Source of the DNA: Gammaproteobacteria bacterium
GTDB taxonomy: Bacteria > Pseudomonadota > Gammaproteobacteria > Pseudomonadales > Azotimanducaceae
NCBI GenBank assembly: GCA_009837185.1
Contig: VXUA01000041.1
Span: 43,374-107,373, forward strand
Direction: 5' to 3'
Length of the DNA: 64,000 bases
The notes beneath the pieces were generated by a model. It did no database searches, was not told where the DNA came from, and saw only the letters and a program-made list of their open reading frames with translations. The number at the start of each line of letters is the position of its first letter. Positions within the stretch are counted from its first letter, which is position 1. A program made the position numbers and the translations under genes. Positions 30,065 through 39,813 of the stretch are shown here, piece by piece.

Positions 30065-32278
30065 CTAATCCAGTTGCATCCACTGTTGATACTGTCGAGA
30101 CCACAAGTCATTCATTGGTTGAATCTCTAGCGCGAGACCAATGTACTGTTTAGCTCGATCTACAAGTCCTGCTCTGAACGCCTCCTGTGCAACTGTCGCA
30201 GTCCGTTCGGCACACTGATCTAACAACGCGCTGACCTCGGAATTCTGTGCATCTTTTGCTTGTGCTCTCCTAAGAACTGCAATCGCATTGTCGCTCTCAG
30301 GTTCTGAAATATAACCTCGTTGAAAAAGAGACTGTGCCTCACGATATAACTCTACAGCTTCCTGAATGTCTTGCTGAAGACTTTCACGGGCATCTGTCAT
30401 CGCTTGAAGTGTGGCTTCAGAAACTCCTGCCCGTTCTGCCGAACGTACTACATTTGCTTCTGCACCGAATTCTCTCTCTACGAGTAACTCTCGATGCTGT
30501 TCGATCAACTGTTTTTCAATCTCAACAAGTTGACTCCGCGCTCTCTCGTTGTCAGGATCTAAAGCTAGTACCTGTCGATAGGTCGACATCGCATTGTCCT
30601 CGTCAGGTGGTGTGATCAAACGTCCGTCTTCAAAAAACGCATTTGCCTGTTGAAGCGTAGTATTGATATCAGTCTCTAAAGATTCTGCGAGTTCTACAGA
30701 CTCTCGAGCTTCTTCCAATTCCTGCGCGTCTGGATCCGCTTCTTGGGCTTTCTCAAAAAAGTTCCTTGCAGCTTGTGTTTCAGACGCGTTAGCTGCTTCG
30801 ATGGCAGCTTTAGTGTACATAACAGCTATGTCATGTAATTGTCGTCGAGCTTCTTCACTATCGGGAAACAATCTCAAAACGGTCTTGTAGGTGAGGACTG
30901 CGGCATGGAGTGAAGCGAGATCTTCTACACCTGCCGCAACCAGAGGACGGGCATCGACGAGCAAACGATCTCGTTTTTGTCGATTCTCAAGTTCGCTAAA
31001 CAGAGAGGCTATTTCGTCGTCATTGGGAACAGCAGCGACATATTCATCTAATCTTGCTTGTGCCTTAGCAAACTCGTCAGCTTTAATCCAAGAATCAATA
31101 GTTTCTCGTAGCTGTCGTTTTTCGTCGGCGATTGCTTGGTGCGCGCCGTTGTGCCTAGGATCAAGTTCTAGAACTTTGTTGTATGCTGCAATTACTGTAA
31201 TTAGACTATGTTTTTTCTCTAATCGAAGTGATTCGGCTTCCCGCCAGCGTTCACTTAGCTCGGGGTGATCAACTATACCGATTTCGTAGAAGAGCATCCG
31301 TACACCGTCGAAATTTATGTACGCGAACACCGACGCTAGGACACCGAAGACAGCGACAATCATCACAGTACTGTACAACCAAAATCGAGACTTTTTGGTG
31401 GGACTCTCGCTTGAACTGGAGACAGGCCGATCAAGTGGTCGCGCCACCCGTTGTATTTCAGAAACGTCAATCGTCCCGGATCGATATCGAACGTCACTAA
31501 CCATCGTTGCATCTGTGACTTCATCCCCACCACGATCAAAAGTATTCTCGTAAGAGAAGGTACGCGCACTTGGACTAAACGCCAACATATCTTCAATTGC
31601 TTGCTGTAATGACGACTGTGAGAGTGGCAGTCTTGGTACAGCGTCATCCTCGGCTCGAATTCGAGGTACCCCGTTTTGGTCTGTCCAAGGAAAGTTTCCT
31701 ACAATCGTTGAGTACAGCAAAATTCCGACAGCATAAATATCACTAGCTGTGCTATGTTGTTGTCCGGTTAACACCTCGGGTGCATAGTAGGCTTGATCGT
31801 GAGGAGGAGCGGACTCTTCAGAGTCCAGATTCCACAGTGGTACGTCCAAACGTACAGATTGGGTCTCCGACTCAAACAGTACAGTCTCAGGACTAATGGT
31901 TCGATGCACAATTCCATGCGAGTGTAAGTGTTGTAATGCGCTTGCCATTGCATTGCTCATTGCCACGATTTGATCGAAGGACATCCCTTGATCTTTACGC
32001 GCTGACAGATCTTCAGCTTCCAACCACTCGGTGATAACGATTAATTGATCGTTATCTATACCTGTTTCAAGTACAGTCAGTAAATTAGGGTGTGGATCGT
32101 CACGAAGCCGTTGTAGACATTCTTGGTACTCTTGAATAGCTTCCTGAGATACCGAAGAATCCAAGTGAAGTCGATTTACCGCAACCGATTGTTGCCGCTC
32201 TCTGTCGAGAGCCAACGCACAGTTCCAGCCGTTTACCTCTCGGTAAACTTCTAGTTCTTCGTAGTTGTCAAGGCTCAT
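30065..32278 (-). CDS. Membrane-anchored Ser/Thr pseudokinase with TPR-like periplasmic repeats
   Basis: A 737-residue protein. Residues 1-230 have the protein-kinase fold pattern (HSHGIVHR near 120-126, YYAPEVLTG, SDIYAVGILLY), yet key residues are replaced: the VAIK lysine is Asn35 (VAVNRL), HRD is HRT at 125-127, the catalytic-loop Asn is Thr132, and DFG reads DVP. This predicts a pseudokinase. A membrane helix lies near 298-322 (FWLYSTVMIVAVFGVLASVF). The rest is a helical tetratricopeptide-like array with repeated LELDPRHNGAHQA, LALDPDNERAR patterns. Its ATG overlaps the MORN gene stop by eleven bases. A signalling or scaffold role is inferred. Confidence 0.8.
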   Translation of the reverse strand: MSLDNYEELEVYREVNGWNCALALDRERQQSVAVNRLHLDSSVSQEAIQEYQECLQRLRDDPHPNLLTVLETGIDNDQLIVITEWLEAEDLSARKDQGMSFDQIVAMSNAMASALQHLHSHGIVHRTISPETVLFESETQSVRLDVPLWNLDSEESAPPHDQAYYAPEVLTGQQHSTASDIYAVGILLYSTIVGNFPWTDQNGVPRIRAEDDAVPRLPLSQSSLQQAIEDMLAFSPSARTFSYENTFDRGGDEVTDATMVSDVRYRSGTIDVSEIQRVARPLDRPVSSSSESPTKKSRFWLYSTVMIVAVFGVLASVFAYINFDGVRMLFYEIGIVDHPELSERWREAESLRLEKKHSLITVIAAYNKVLELDPRHNGAHQAIADEKRQLRETIDSWIKADEFAKAQARLDEYVAAVPNDDEIASLFSELENRQKRDRLLVDARPLVAAGVEDLASLHAAVLTYKTVLRLFPDSEEARRQLHDIAVMYTKAAIEAANASETQAARNFFEKAQEADPDAQELEEARESVELAESLETDINTTLQQANAFFEDGRLITPPDEDNAMSTYRQVLALDPDNERARSQLVEIEKQLIEQHRELLVEREFGAEANVVRSAERAGVSEATLQAMTDARESLQQDIQEAVELYREAQSLFQRGYISEPESDNAIAVLRRAQAKDAQNSEVSALLDQCAERTATVAQEAFRAGLVDRAKQYIGLALEIQPMNDLWSRQYQQWMQLD

Positions 32279-33137
32279 CAAACTCTTCCGGCAATGTCAT
32301 GGGTAGAACTACGCCCTTGACGAGGTTACCAAGTACGAAGGTTCCGAAATTGACGTAAGCAGATCCGTCAAGAGCAACCGCGCGACCGGTTCCATGTGCG
32401 AGTCCATCCACACATTCGTCACCATCAAACATCCACGGACTCTCTTCCACCGTCAATGTACAGTTTTCGACTTCCTTAATTTCTTCATCGATAATTAACT
32501 GACCCTGTTCCCAAGACTGAAAACGTCTCGTTTGCTGGTCTACTTCCAAAATACCGTCGCCATGTTTCAGATTGGATCGAAAATGTCCACGATAGGTCTG
32601 CCCATCCGAGCTGATGTGTTCGCCAAAGCCATATCTTTGATTGTTCAAAAAGTATCCCGTATACTGCGCTCCATCCTCCCATGTCAGCACGCCTGTACCA
32701 TGTCGTTTTCCGTTTTTCCACAATCCTCGGTACGATTCCCCTTTTGACTCCGAGGTCCACTCACCTTCTCCAGAGATCTTGTCCGCAATGAAGGTACCTA
32801 CGTACACATCGCCATCTTCAAGAGTTAGCACACCGTATCCATGTCGTTCGCCGCGGTTGAACGTCCCTGAGTATTTGGAACCGTCGACGTACTGCATGGT
32901 TCCTTCGCCATGTACCTCTCCGTTCTTGAAGTCTCCTTCGTAAGACGAGCCGTCAGCCCAATCAAATCGTCCCTCACCATGAATTTGTCCGTCTACCGTG
33001 TCTCCCACAAAACGGTTCCCCTCTTCATCAACGATTTCACGTTCTACGGTTCTCGCAATCACCAAGACACCGAACAATATCGAAGCACAAATTAAAACTA
33101 CGTAAAAAGCTCGTTTCCGGCGATCATTTTTCGACAA
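32268..33137 (-). CDS. Membrane-anchored MORN-repeat protein
   Basis: A 289-residue protein with an N-terminal membrane helix (AFYVVLICASILFGVLVIA) and about seven MORN repeats, for instance YEGDFKNGEVHGEGTMQY and YRGLWKNGKRHGTGVLTW. MORN repeats bind lipids or proteins and form flat beta sheets. TTG at 33137 has AAGGAG seven bases upstream, supporting this start. Its stop overlaps the pseudokinase start, so the two are translationally coupled and probably form a complex at the membrane (inference). A C-terminal domain after residue 215 has two cysteines (NCTLTV, DECVDG). Confidence 0.85.
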   Translation of the reverse strand: MSKNDRRKRAFYVVLICASILFGVLVIARTVEREIVDEEGNRFVGDTVDGQIHGEGRFDWADGSSYEGDFKNGEVHGEGTMQYVDGSKYSGTFNRGERHGYGVLTLEDGDVYVGTFIADKISGEGEWTSESKGESYRGLWKNGKRHGTGVLTWEDGAQYTGYFLNNQRYGFGEHISSDGQTYRGHFRSNLKHGDGILEVDQQTRRFQSWEQGQLIIDEEIKEVENCTLTVEESPWMFDGDECVDGLAHGTGRAVALDGSAYVNFGTFVLGNLVKGVVLPMTLPEEFDEP

Positions 33138-33199
33138 TTCTCTCTCCTTAAATTCGTTTCTGTAAACTTTCTTCTTTTTTTGTCACATTAAGGTCCGTC

Positions 33200-34021
33200 T
33201 TGGATTTCGTAGCAATCTTCATCATCTGTCTCGTCCTTGGAGCTTCCGCTGGCTTGCTAGCGGGCATGCTAGGAGTGGGTGGTGGAGTGATCATAGTACC
33301 TGGTCTCATCTTCATTTTTGAATGGCTTGATGTTTTTGATAATCCAATACTCCCCAGTAACAGCCTTGTACTCTTTGCAGTAGGTACTTCTATGGCTTCT
33401 ATTATCTTCACAACTGGAACTGCGGCGGCTGTCCACTACCGTCGGAGAACGATCGACTGGAATTTAGTACAAACTTGGGTGCCATGCCTAGTGCTCGGCG
33501 CAATATTTGCGAGTCTCGTTGCACAGTACATTCCAGTTCAATACCTCAAATCAATTGTAGCCTCGGTAATCTTCGCGTTAGCTACTATCATGCTTTTAAA
33601 CAGATTACCCAAAGTTAAGAGTGCCACTCCCAAAAAATGGATACCCTATGCGTTGACCTCTAGTGGTGGTCTAGTCTGCGGACTCGCTGGCTTAGGTGGT
33701 GGCCCCGTGATGGTCCCTTCATTATTAACGTATAAAACACCTGTTGCACAAGCGACTGCGACGGCAAGCGTCGGCGCGTTTTTTCTGTCTATGTTTGCGA
33801 CAACAGGTTATATGATCACTGGTTTTAAATTGAGTGTTGATTATTCTCTCGGTTTTGTATATCTTCCCGCACTCATCCCGATCGTAATCATGAGCACGAT
33901 CTTCGCACCCATAGGGGTAAGGCTTGGTCGAAAACTCTCGAGAATACTATTCGTACGGATCTTTGGTGTGCTTATGATGATCGTGTCTTTGAGGTTGTAC
34001 TACACAATCCTATTTGGGTAG
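33200..34021 (+). CDS. TauE/SafE-family anion permease
   Basis: A 273-residue polytopic membrane protein of the sulfite exporter TauE/SafE family (DUF81). Two inverted repeats carry the signature glycines: GLLAGMLGVGGGVIIVPGL near residue 20 and GLVCGLAGLGGGPVMVPSL near 158. Members export sulfite, sulfoacetate or other anions; the substrate here is unknown. The start is TTG at 33200. It is divergent from the MORN/pseudokinase operon and convergent with pyk. Confidence 0.85.
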   Translation: MDFVAIFIICLVLGASAGLLAGMLGVGGGVIIVPGLIFIFEWLDVFDNPILPSNSLVLFAVGTSMASIIFTTGTAAAVHYRRRTIDWNLVQTWVPCLVLGAIFASLVAQYIPVQYLKSIVASVIFALATIMLLNRLPKVKSATPKKWIPYALTSSGGLVCGLAGLGGGPVMVPSLLTYKTPVAQATATASVGAFFLSMFATTGYMITGFKLSVDYSLGFVYLPALIPIVIMSTIFAPIGVRLGRKLSRILFVRIFGVLMMIVSLRLYYTILFG

Positions 34022-34027
34022 CCAAGT

Positions 34028-35437
34028 TTAAATTTGACGAATTTGGATCGACTCGACACCAGAGTGACTCAACACATCACTGACTAGAACGAAGCGATCA
34101 TTCGGTTGTACGCTTTCTCGTTCTGCAAGCACCTGCAAAGCTGTTTGAATGGTCTTTTCAGGATCTGAATCAAATGGAATACTGTGGGTATATACGCTAC
34201 GATTGACCATCAGTCTAGTGCGGGTTTTCATTGAGTTGCTAAACGCGAGAATGGGAACGTCGAGAGGGGCGCAATTCGTGACTAAATCGGCCATGTAACC
34301 TGAACGGGTCACAACCATGATTCCTGACGCGTTAATTCGTTTCGCTAGCTCCACCGCGGACCAAGCAACATTCTGTTTCACATCGTTTGTTATCAATGCC
34401 TGAGAAAAGTCTAGTCCAGGTGCATGTTCACTCTCTTCGATAATTCGTCGAAGTTGCTGCACAGCTACAGCCGGTCGTTGACCAACGCTGGTTTCGGCTG
34501 AAAGAATCACTGCATCCACGCCTTCGTATACGGCATTCGCAACATCTATCGTTTCTGCTCGAGTGGGGATTGGATTTTCGACCATTGACTCCAACAAATG
34601 GGTCGCGATCAGGCAACGGCGACCAAGTTTCAGCGTGGTTTGAACAAGGTTCCGCTGTAAGCGCGGTAGCGCGGAAATGTCTGTCTCGATCCCTAGATCA
34701 CCACGCGCAACCATGAGCGCGTCTGATGCTGCGGCAATCGATTCAACCTCCCTAACCCCTTCTTGGTTTTCAATTTTCGCAATTACCTTCACCCACTGAT
34801 GCGACTCACCCAAAAGACTACGCATGGCTTGAATATCGCTGGGTGATCGAACGAACGACTGTGCTATAAAACTGACGTCGTGTTCCTTGGCAAACTTGAC
34901 ATCTTCTTCATCCTTTGCAGATATTGCCGGTAATTCCACAAACACACCTGGCAGATTAACGTGTTTTCGACTGCCCAATTTACCGCCGTCCAAGACATGG
35001 CACATTAGTCCTTGCTCAGCCTTTTCTTTGACTTTGAGATTAATCAGACCGTTGTCAAACCGAATTGTGTCGCCTACTCGAACGGTACTTTCAAAGCGCG
35101 GGTATCCAACTTGGATCGCTGGTAGATTTTCGAGTCCTTCCGGTTTTTCAGAGCCACTTACGACGACTAACTCCCCTTGTTTTAGTAGTAAGGGTTCAGA
35201 GAGTATGCCAGTGCGAATTTCGGGGCCATTGGTATCCAGCATGATTGGAATTGGATATCGCAATTCGTGGTTTAGTCTATTGACGATATCAATACTACGC
35301 GCAGCATCTTCTTGACTTGCATGGGACATATTGATTCGTACCGCGTCCATCCCTGCTTCCTGCATCGCGCGCATCGTGTTCCAATCATTGGAGGCAGGTC
35401 CAACAGTACAGACAATCTTCGTTCGCCGTCTATTCAT
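34028..35437 (-). CDS. pyk: Pyruvate kinase
   Basis: A 469-residue glycolytic enzyme making pyruvate and ATP from phosphoenolpyruvate and ADP. Motifs include KIVCTVGPAS at the N-terminus, MLDTNGPEIRTG, VIAKIENQEGV, the catalytic MVARGDLGIE, and the EGVDAVILSAETSVGQRP stretch. The C-terminal allosteric domain is complete. The size fits the PykA/PykF group. An AT-rich stretch of 170 bases lies between it and the next gene. Confidence 0.95.
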   Translation of the reverse strand: MNRRRTKIVCTVGPASNDWNTMRAMQEAGMDAVRINMSHASQEDAARSIDIVNRLNHELRYPIPIMLDTNGPEIRTGILSEPLLLKQGELVVVSGSEKPEGLENLPAIQVGYPRFESTVRVGDTIRFDNGLINLKVKEKAEQGLMCHVLDGGKLGSRKHVNLPGVFVELPAISAKDEEDVKFAKEHDVSFIAQSFVRSPSDIQAMRSLLGESHQWVKVIAKIENQEGVREVESIAAASDALMVARGDLGIETDISALPRLQRNLVQTTLKLGRRCLIATHLLESMVENPIPTRAETIDVANAVYEGVDAVILSAETSVGQRPAVAVQQLRRIIEESEHAPGLDFSQALITNDVKQNVAWSAVELAKRINASGIMVVTRSGYMADLVTNCAPLDVPILAFSNSMKTRTRLMVNRSVYTHSIPFDSDPEKTIQTALQVLAERESVQPNDRFVLVSDVLSHSGVESIQIRQI

Positions 35438-35607
35438 CGTTCAACTGTTTGGCAGTTGATTGTCCTTTAATCGAGTTTTCAAAATCGGTTTGAGTGCACT
35501 CACAGCTTCGCTGCAATAAACTTTTCTGTCGAAAAGGAAAATTGTTCGGTACGAAATTCTAGTTCGCGCGAGTTGTTTTAAAGAATACTATGTCGAATGA
35601 GTGAATA

Positions 35608-37557
35608 CTATTGCGGTTTATCTATCTTAGCGCGACCCGCAGCAGTTAGATGCTGCTTGAGCACTTCAATCTGAGACTCGGTTAAGCTGTCAACTGGTGC
35701 TACGGTGTAATTATCAACTCGCTGCTCTTCAAATAGTTGTAACGCAATTCTGGAACGTAGTTCCGGTGCGGGAATTTTTTCGATCGCTTCGAGCAAGCTA
35801 CCCGGGTCAATATCTACCCATGTGTCCGCGATGCTAGGAAAGTACACTTCCTGTTCCGAGGGTGGCAAGTCGAGACCAAGCGCGAGCGCTCTCGTCGTAT
35901 CTCCGTTTCTGATCATCGTGTCAGCAAGATGCGCAGAAGCTACTGCTCGAGTCTTTCCTTCACGCACCTGTGGGAGTAACTCAACCGCAGTTTCAAGTCC
36001 TTCGTATCGAGAAATTGAACGGACGATATCAGCCTCTAAACCCGTGTCATCCCAACCTAAACCAGTCTCTTTTCGAGCTATTTCAAACGCTCGGAGTGGG
36101 TCGTCCGAGACGAGCCAACTTGTTAGTGTATCAACTAACTCGAACCGTTGCCGAGGATTAGTTTCTACGTTCTCCACCCAATTCACAACCGCGTCCACGT
36201 CTAGCTGCCTCCAGATATTTATCACATGATCAAGTGCTCGAGATCGAGCAGTAGGATTTGAAATGTCAAGTGCACGTTCAGCTCCTTCAAGTGGATCGTT
36301 CATAGCAATTGATCCAATTGCGCCTGCAGTTGCAACATCGTGGAGCTTGGGTGGAAAATCCTTTATGTTTTCTAAAACGTAATGTGGATCATTCCAAGCC
36401 CAAGTACTGACAACAGCACTCGGTAATATGTCTAGTAAGAAAGGATCGTCGATTTCGTCAAGAGCGTTATAAGCAGCTTGTGGATCAAAGTTAGCCCATG
36501 CCCTAACTACATCGTGAACATAAGGCATGCCCCAACGCATATCTATGGGAATTTTCAGCACTAGGCTAAAGGTTTCTTCCGGACTGTCTTCGACAGCATG
36601 CCAGAGTACTATCCTAGTGGTTTCTGATTTAACATTGGATGACACTTCAGACGCTTGTATCTCGTCCACGATGCTTACCCCTTCTCGCTCATACCACTGT
36701 AATACGACGTTTTTCAATACCCATTCATGCGGGAGGTTGCGAGTACTTGCAAGTGGGCTCACTTTCGCCCACGCTGTCCTTGGGTCTTCCAAGTGTTCTG
36801 AATTAAACGAAGCTAGATACGCATCTACTGCGTGTTGTTCACTACCTAAGTCGACTGCGATTCTGCGTAGCTCGTCAAGCGATTGGCCTACCTGTGATTT
36901 GAGAATACCTTCGAGTGCTAACTTCCGCTTCTGCTCGTCCAATTCGCGAGCCTGCTCGATAGCTTCCGTTTGGTCTCTCGCAGCCCAAACGTTGAAGACA
37001 GTTGTTATGAATGAAGTTTGAGCAGGAGCGGAAGGTGGCAAAGCAAACTGAAGATAAAGAGACATTGAGGCCACGGATGTCACCGATGCAAGTTGTTGCG
37101 GTACATCATGCTCTACAGCGAAACCCAAAGCTTCTCGAGGGTGAGTTTTAGCTAACTTTGCCAAGAGAGCCCTCTGAAGTTCATGCTTTGTGTGTATAGA
37201 GTGTGTGAAAGATTCATCTCCTAGCAGTTCTAAGAGTGCACCCAGACTACTTTGAGGTGCGTCTGCCACAAACGAAAGGACAGCTGCTTTGAGTTCAATT
37301 GCGTTCAGATTCTGGGATGCAGTCAAAATCTCTTTGAGTCCTTCGTCATGCTCACTGATGTCTCCATGCGACTCCAGACTGGTTGGTTCCTCAAGATCGT
37401 TTGGTTGGGGAGTACCGTTTTCAAACGACGAACTCCTGTCAAGACTGTCGGTAGAGCCATTCGACGACGTGTAGACATCGAGCAAGAGCGCGCCACCGAT
37501 GCCTAACACAATTCCTAACGAAAACAGGAGGAGAACAACATTTATTGGTCTTTTCAT
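35608..37557 (-). CDS. Membrane-anchored helical-repeat (solenoid) protein, copy 1
   Basis: A 649-residue protein with an N-terminal membrane anchor (INVVLLLFSLGIVLGIGGAL), a Ser/Glu-rich linker to about 75, then a long array of helical repeats. Repeats have a recurring W-x3-DP-x2-A pattern (VWAARDQTEAIEQA, AWANFDPQAAYNAL, TWVDIDPGSLLEAI). The pattern is common in uncharacterised bacterial alpha-solenoids of planctomycetes and marine gammaproteobacteria (general impression). The start ATG at 37557 begins MKRPINVV; an upstream TTG at 37587 is less likely. Two paralogues follow at 37666-39536 and 45834-47509. Function unknown; a periplasmic binding scaffold is plausible. Confidence 0.7.
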   Translation of the reverse strand: MKRPINVVLLLFSLGIVLGIGGALLLDVYTSSNGSTDSLDRSSSFENGTPQPNDLEEPTSLESHGDISEHDEGLKEILTASQNLNAIELKAAVLSFVADAPQSSLGALLELLGDESFTHSIHTKHELQRALLAKLAKTHPREALGFAVEHDVPQQLASVTSVASMSLYLQFALPPSAPAQTSFITTVFNVWAARDQTEAIEQARELDEQKRKLALEGILKSQVGQSLDELRRIAVDLGSEQHAVDAYLASFNSEHLEDPRTAWAKVSPLASTRNLPHEWVLKNVVLQWYEREGVSIVDEIQASEVSSNVKSETTRIVLWHAVEDSPEETFSLVLKIPIDMRWGMPYVHDVVRAWANFDPQAAYNALDEIDDPFLLDILPSAVVSTWAWNDPHYVLENIKDFPPKLHDVATAGAIGSIAMNDPLEGAERALDISNPTARSRALDHVINIWRQLDVDAVVNWVENVETNPRQRFELVDTLTSWLVSDDPLRAFEIARKETGLGWDDTGLEADIVRSISRYEGLETAVELLPQVREGKTRAVASAHLADTMIRNGDTTRALALGLDLPPSEQEVYFPSIADTWVDIDPGSLLEAIEKIPAPELRSRIALQLFEEQRVDNYTVAPVDSLTESQIEVLKQHLTAAGRAKIDKPQ

Positions 37558-37665
37558 GAAGGTACTCAGATCATATTCAATAGTCAAAAAGCAAAGTCAA
37601 TAACGGCATTTTTCGACATCGGCTTCGAAAACGAGGAACATTCTCTATGTTGAGATCGAACCGTT

Positions 37666-39536
37666 TTATGGTTGTACTCCCTGTGGTATTTGCTCAAGCA
37701 TTTCTTTGTGTTCGTTCGTCAGGTGTTTTTCTAGCGACTTTAATTCTTCATCACTGTATGCTTTCGTGTGTGAATTTGTACCGATCATAATCAGCACAAC
37801 ATTAGATCTTGACTCTACACTCTCAATGTCCTCGACACTATTTTTCAAACCTTCTGCGTCTTTTTCTATCCAATTCCAAACAGAATCACGGTAGTGTTCA
37901 AGCTGTTCGGACGCTGTCAACGTGTTTATGAGTTGGATCGCCCTTGGAGTATCACCACTATCAACCAGCGCGCCTGCTATCGACCTATAAGTGGAGCGCC
38001 GAGATTCTTCTCGAATCTGGGGTAGCAGTTCGATCGCTAACTCAACGTCAGTTTCTGCAATCCGCCGGACAATGCTAGCCTCGTGTCCCTTCAAGTTGTC
38101 TCCACTCTGCTGTAACGACTGCTGGAGTGCAATTTCGAAGGCGAGCCGAGGATCAGTCTCGGTCAATGAATTCGCGAGCGGCGCGAGTAAGGCGTCACGA
38201 AGCGGTTCTCCGGCGGGTAGGTTCAATATCCAATTCTTCGTCGACTCGAGATCCTTATTCATCCAGGTGTACACTAGACTTGTAGCTAATTCTCGTTGTA
38301 ATTTGTCATCTTCTATCTGTAGCACTATGTCTACCGCGTCTGTTGGAGATTGTTTTGTCAATTCTCGAATCGCAGTCTGACTGACCCGCTCTAAAAGACC
38401 TGGCGGTAAGGAGTCTAGAGTCTCAAGTGTTTGCTTTGGTTCGATTCTCGCCTTTTCGTTATAACCATCCTCGATCATCTCTTGGCGGTAAGAACTCGGC
38501 GGAAGAGTCTCGGCTCGATTCAACACAGCCTTGTAATCAGCACGTGCCCATCTACCGATCATGGATCGCAGAATGAATCCTTTTCGCGGAAAGTCGTCGT
38601 GAAGATTCAATGTATAGTCGAATACTTCCTCAGTCTGTCCCTCGACCTGTGCAAGATCCCACAATACTCTAATGGCGACCCATTCCAAAAGACTCTTGTC
38701 GGTAAAGGATGCGCTAATTTCATCAAATATCTCTAGCCCCGCTTCATCAATCCAAGCTTTAGCTACAAATTCGAGCGTGTCTATATGTTGGAAGTTGTCA
38801 GGAATTGCCAGATCAACGATTTCATACCAAATTTTCTTAGGGTCTTCAATTTTGGTGGTGAGGAGTGATTGAAAATAAAAAGTAATAGCGTATGCCTCAT
38901 CTCCCAACTCCCGTGCAATTTCTTTTTGTTGCTCCAATGTCAAACCAACTTGTGATTGCAGAATACTGTGCAGCACCCATGACCGGTCGAGCATACTTAA
39001 CGATGGCGCAGTTTTCGCGTAATTTATTGCTTCTTCTAGGTCGTTCGCCGCCCATTCAAAGAAAACATTTGAACCCAAAGCAGAACGGACCGGTTCGATT
39101 CTAGCGGCGGCGAACTTTAGTGCTTGTCTGGCGAACTCTGGGAAAGTTTCTGGACTAATGCGGTTTGAAATTCCGTCCGGAATGATGTTGATACGTTCCA
39201 TTCCGCCTGCGTGGATTGTTCAAGCCAATTAAGAATCTGATCTTCGTCAAGGAACACCACCCAAGTCGCAATAACGTGTTTTTGACCGAACAGATCTTGT
39301 GGGATATCGAGTTTGGTGATATCGCCTGAGATCACTAGAGGTTCATTCAGGTTTGACGAGCTCGTGCTATCTGTTTCAACGTTCTCGTCACTGGAAGAGA
39401 CTTCCTCCGGGTTGTTTGTCCGAACCGGCTCAGTACTCTCCCGATCCTTTGACAGAAAGAAAAGTCCCCAGGTGATACCAAATCCAATGAGAAGTCCAGC
39501 GATAACGGTTACGATGCGAACGATTGGAATATTCAT
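37666..39536 (-). pseudogene. Membrane-anchored solenoid protein, copy 2, interrupted by a frameshift
   Basis: ATG at 39536 begins a membrane anchor (IVRIVTVIAGLLIGFGITWGL) and a Ser/Glu-rich linker. The frame ends at TAA 39117, just where copy 1 continues into its first repeats. A different frame picks up in the same place and runs as FARQALKFAAARIEPVRS to 37666. Adding one base near 39127 would read SPDKALKFAA, restoring a protein of about 620 residues colinear with copy 1. Both halves retain the W-x-DP-x-A repeats (RWARADYKAVLNRA). Either the gene is broken or the base call is wrong. No slippery heptamer is seen at the site, so programmed frameshifting is not supported. Confidence 0.65.
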
Positions 39537-39813
39537 TAGATTGTGGCGTGTTATTCTTAGGAGTAAACACTAATTCTAGTGGGAAACTGTCAGTCTTGCG
39601 CAATTGTTTCAAGAACAATTTCTACAAGAAATTTTGTAATCATCGGTATGTGTGAGTTTGCGGATTTTTGCTGTCCATAAATGTTGACGTTATTAGCCCT
39701 CTCTCATACTTCTCACGTACGATAGAGGCACGCTGAAAGTCCGGAAGAAGAGTTGCTTGCGACACGACGCCGTGTAGTTCCGGAACGCAACCGATGCTAC
39801 TCGAAAACAGTTC

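Noticed and set aside
39100..39160. Programmed ribosomal frameshift in solenoid copy 2
   Set aside because: No slippery heptamer or downstream structure is apparent at the junction.
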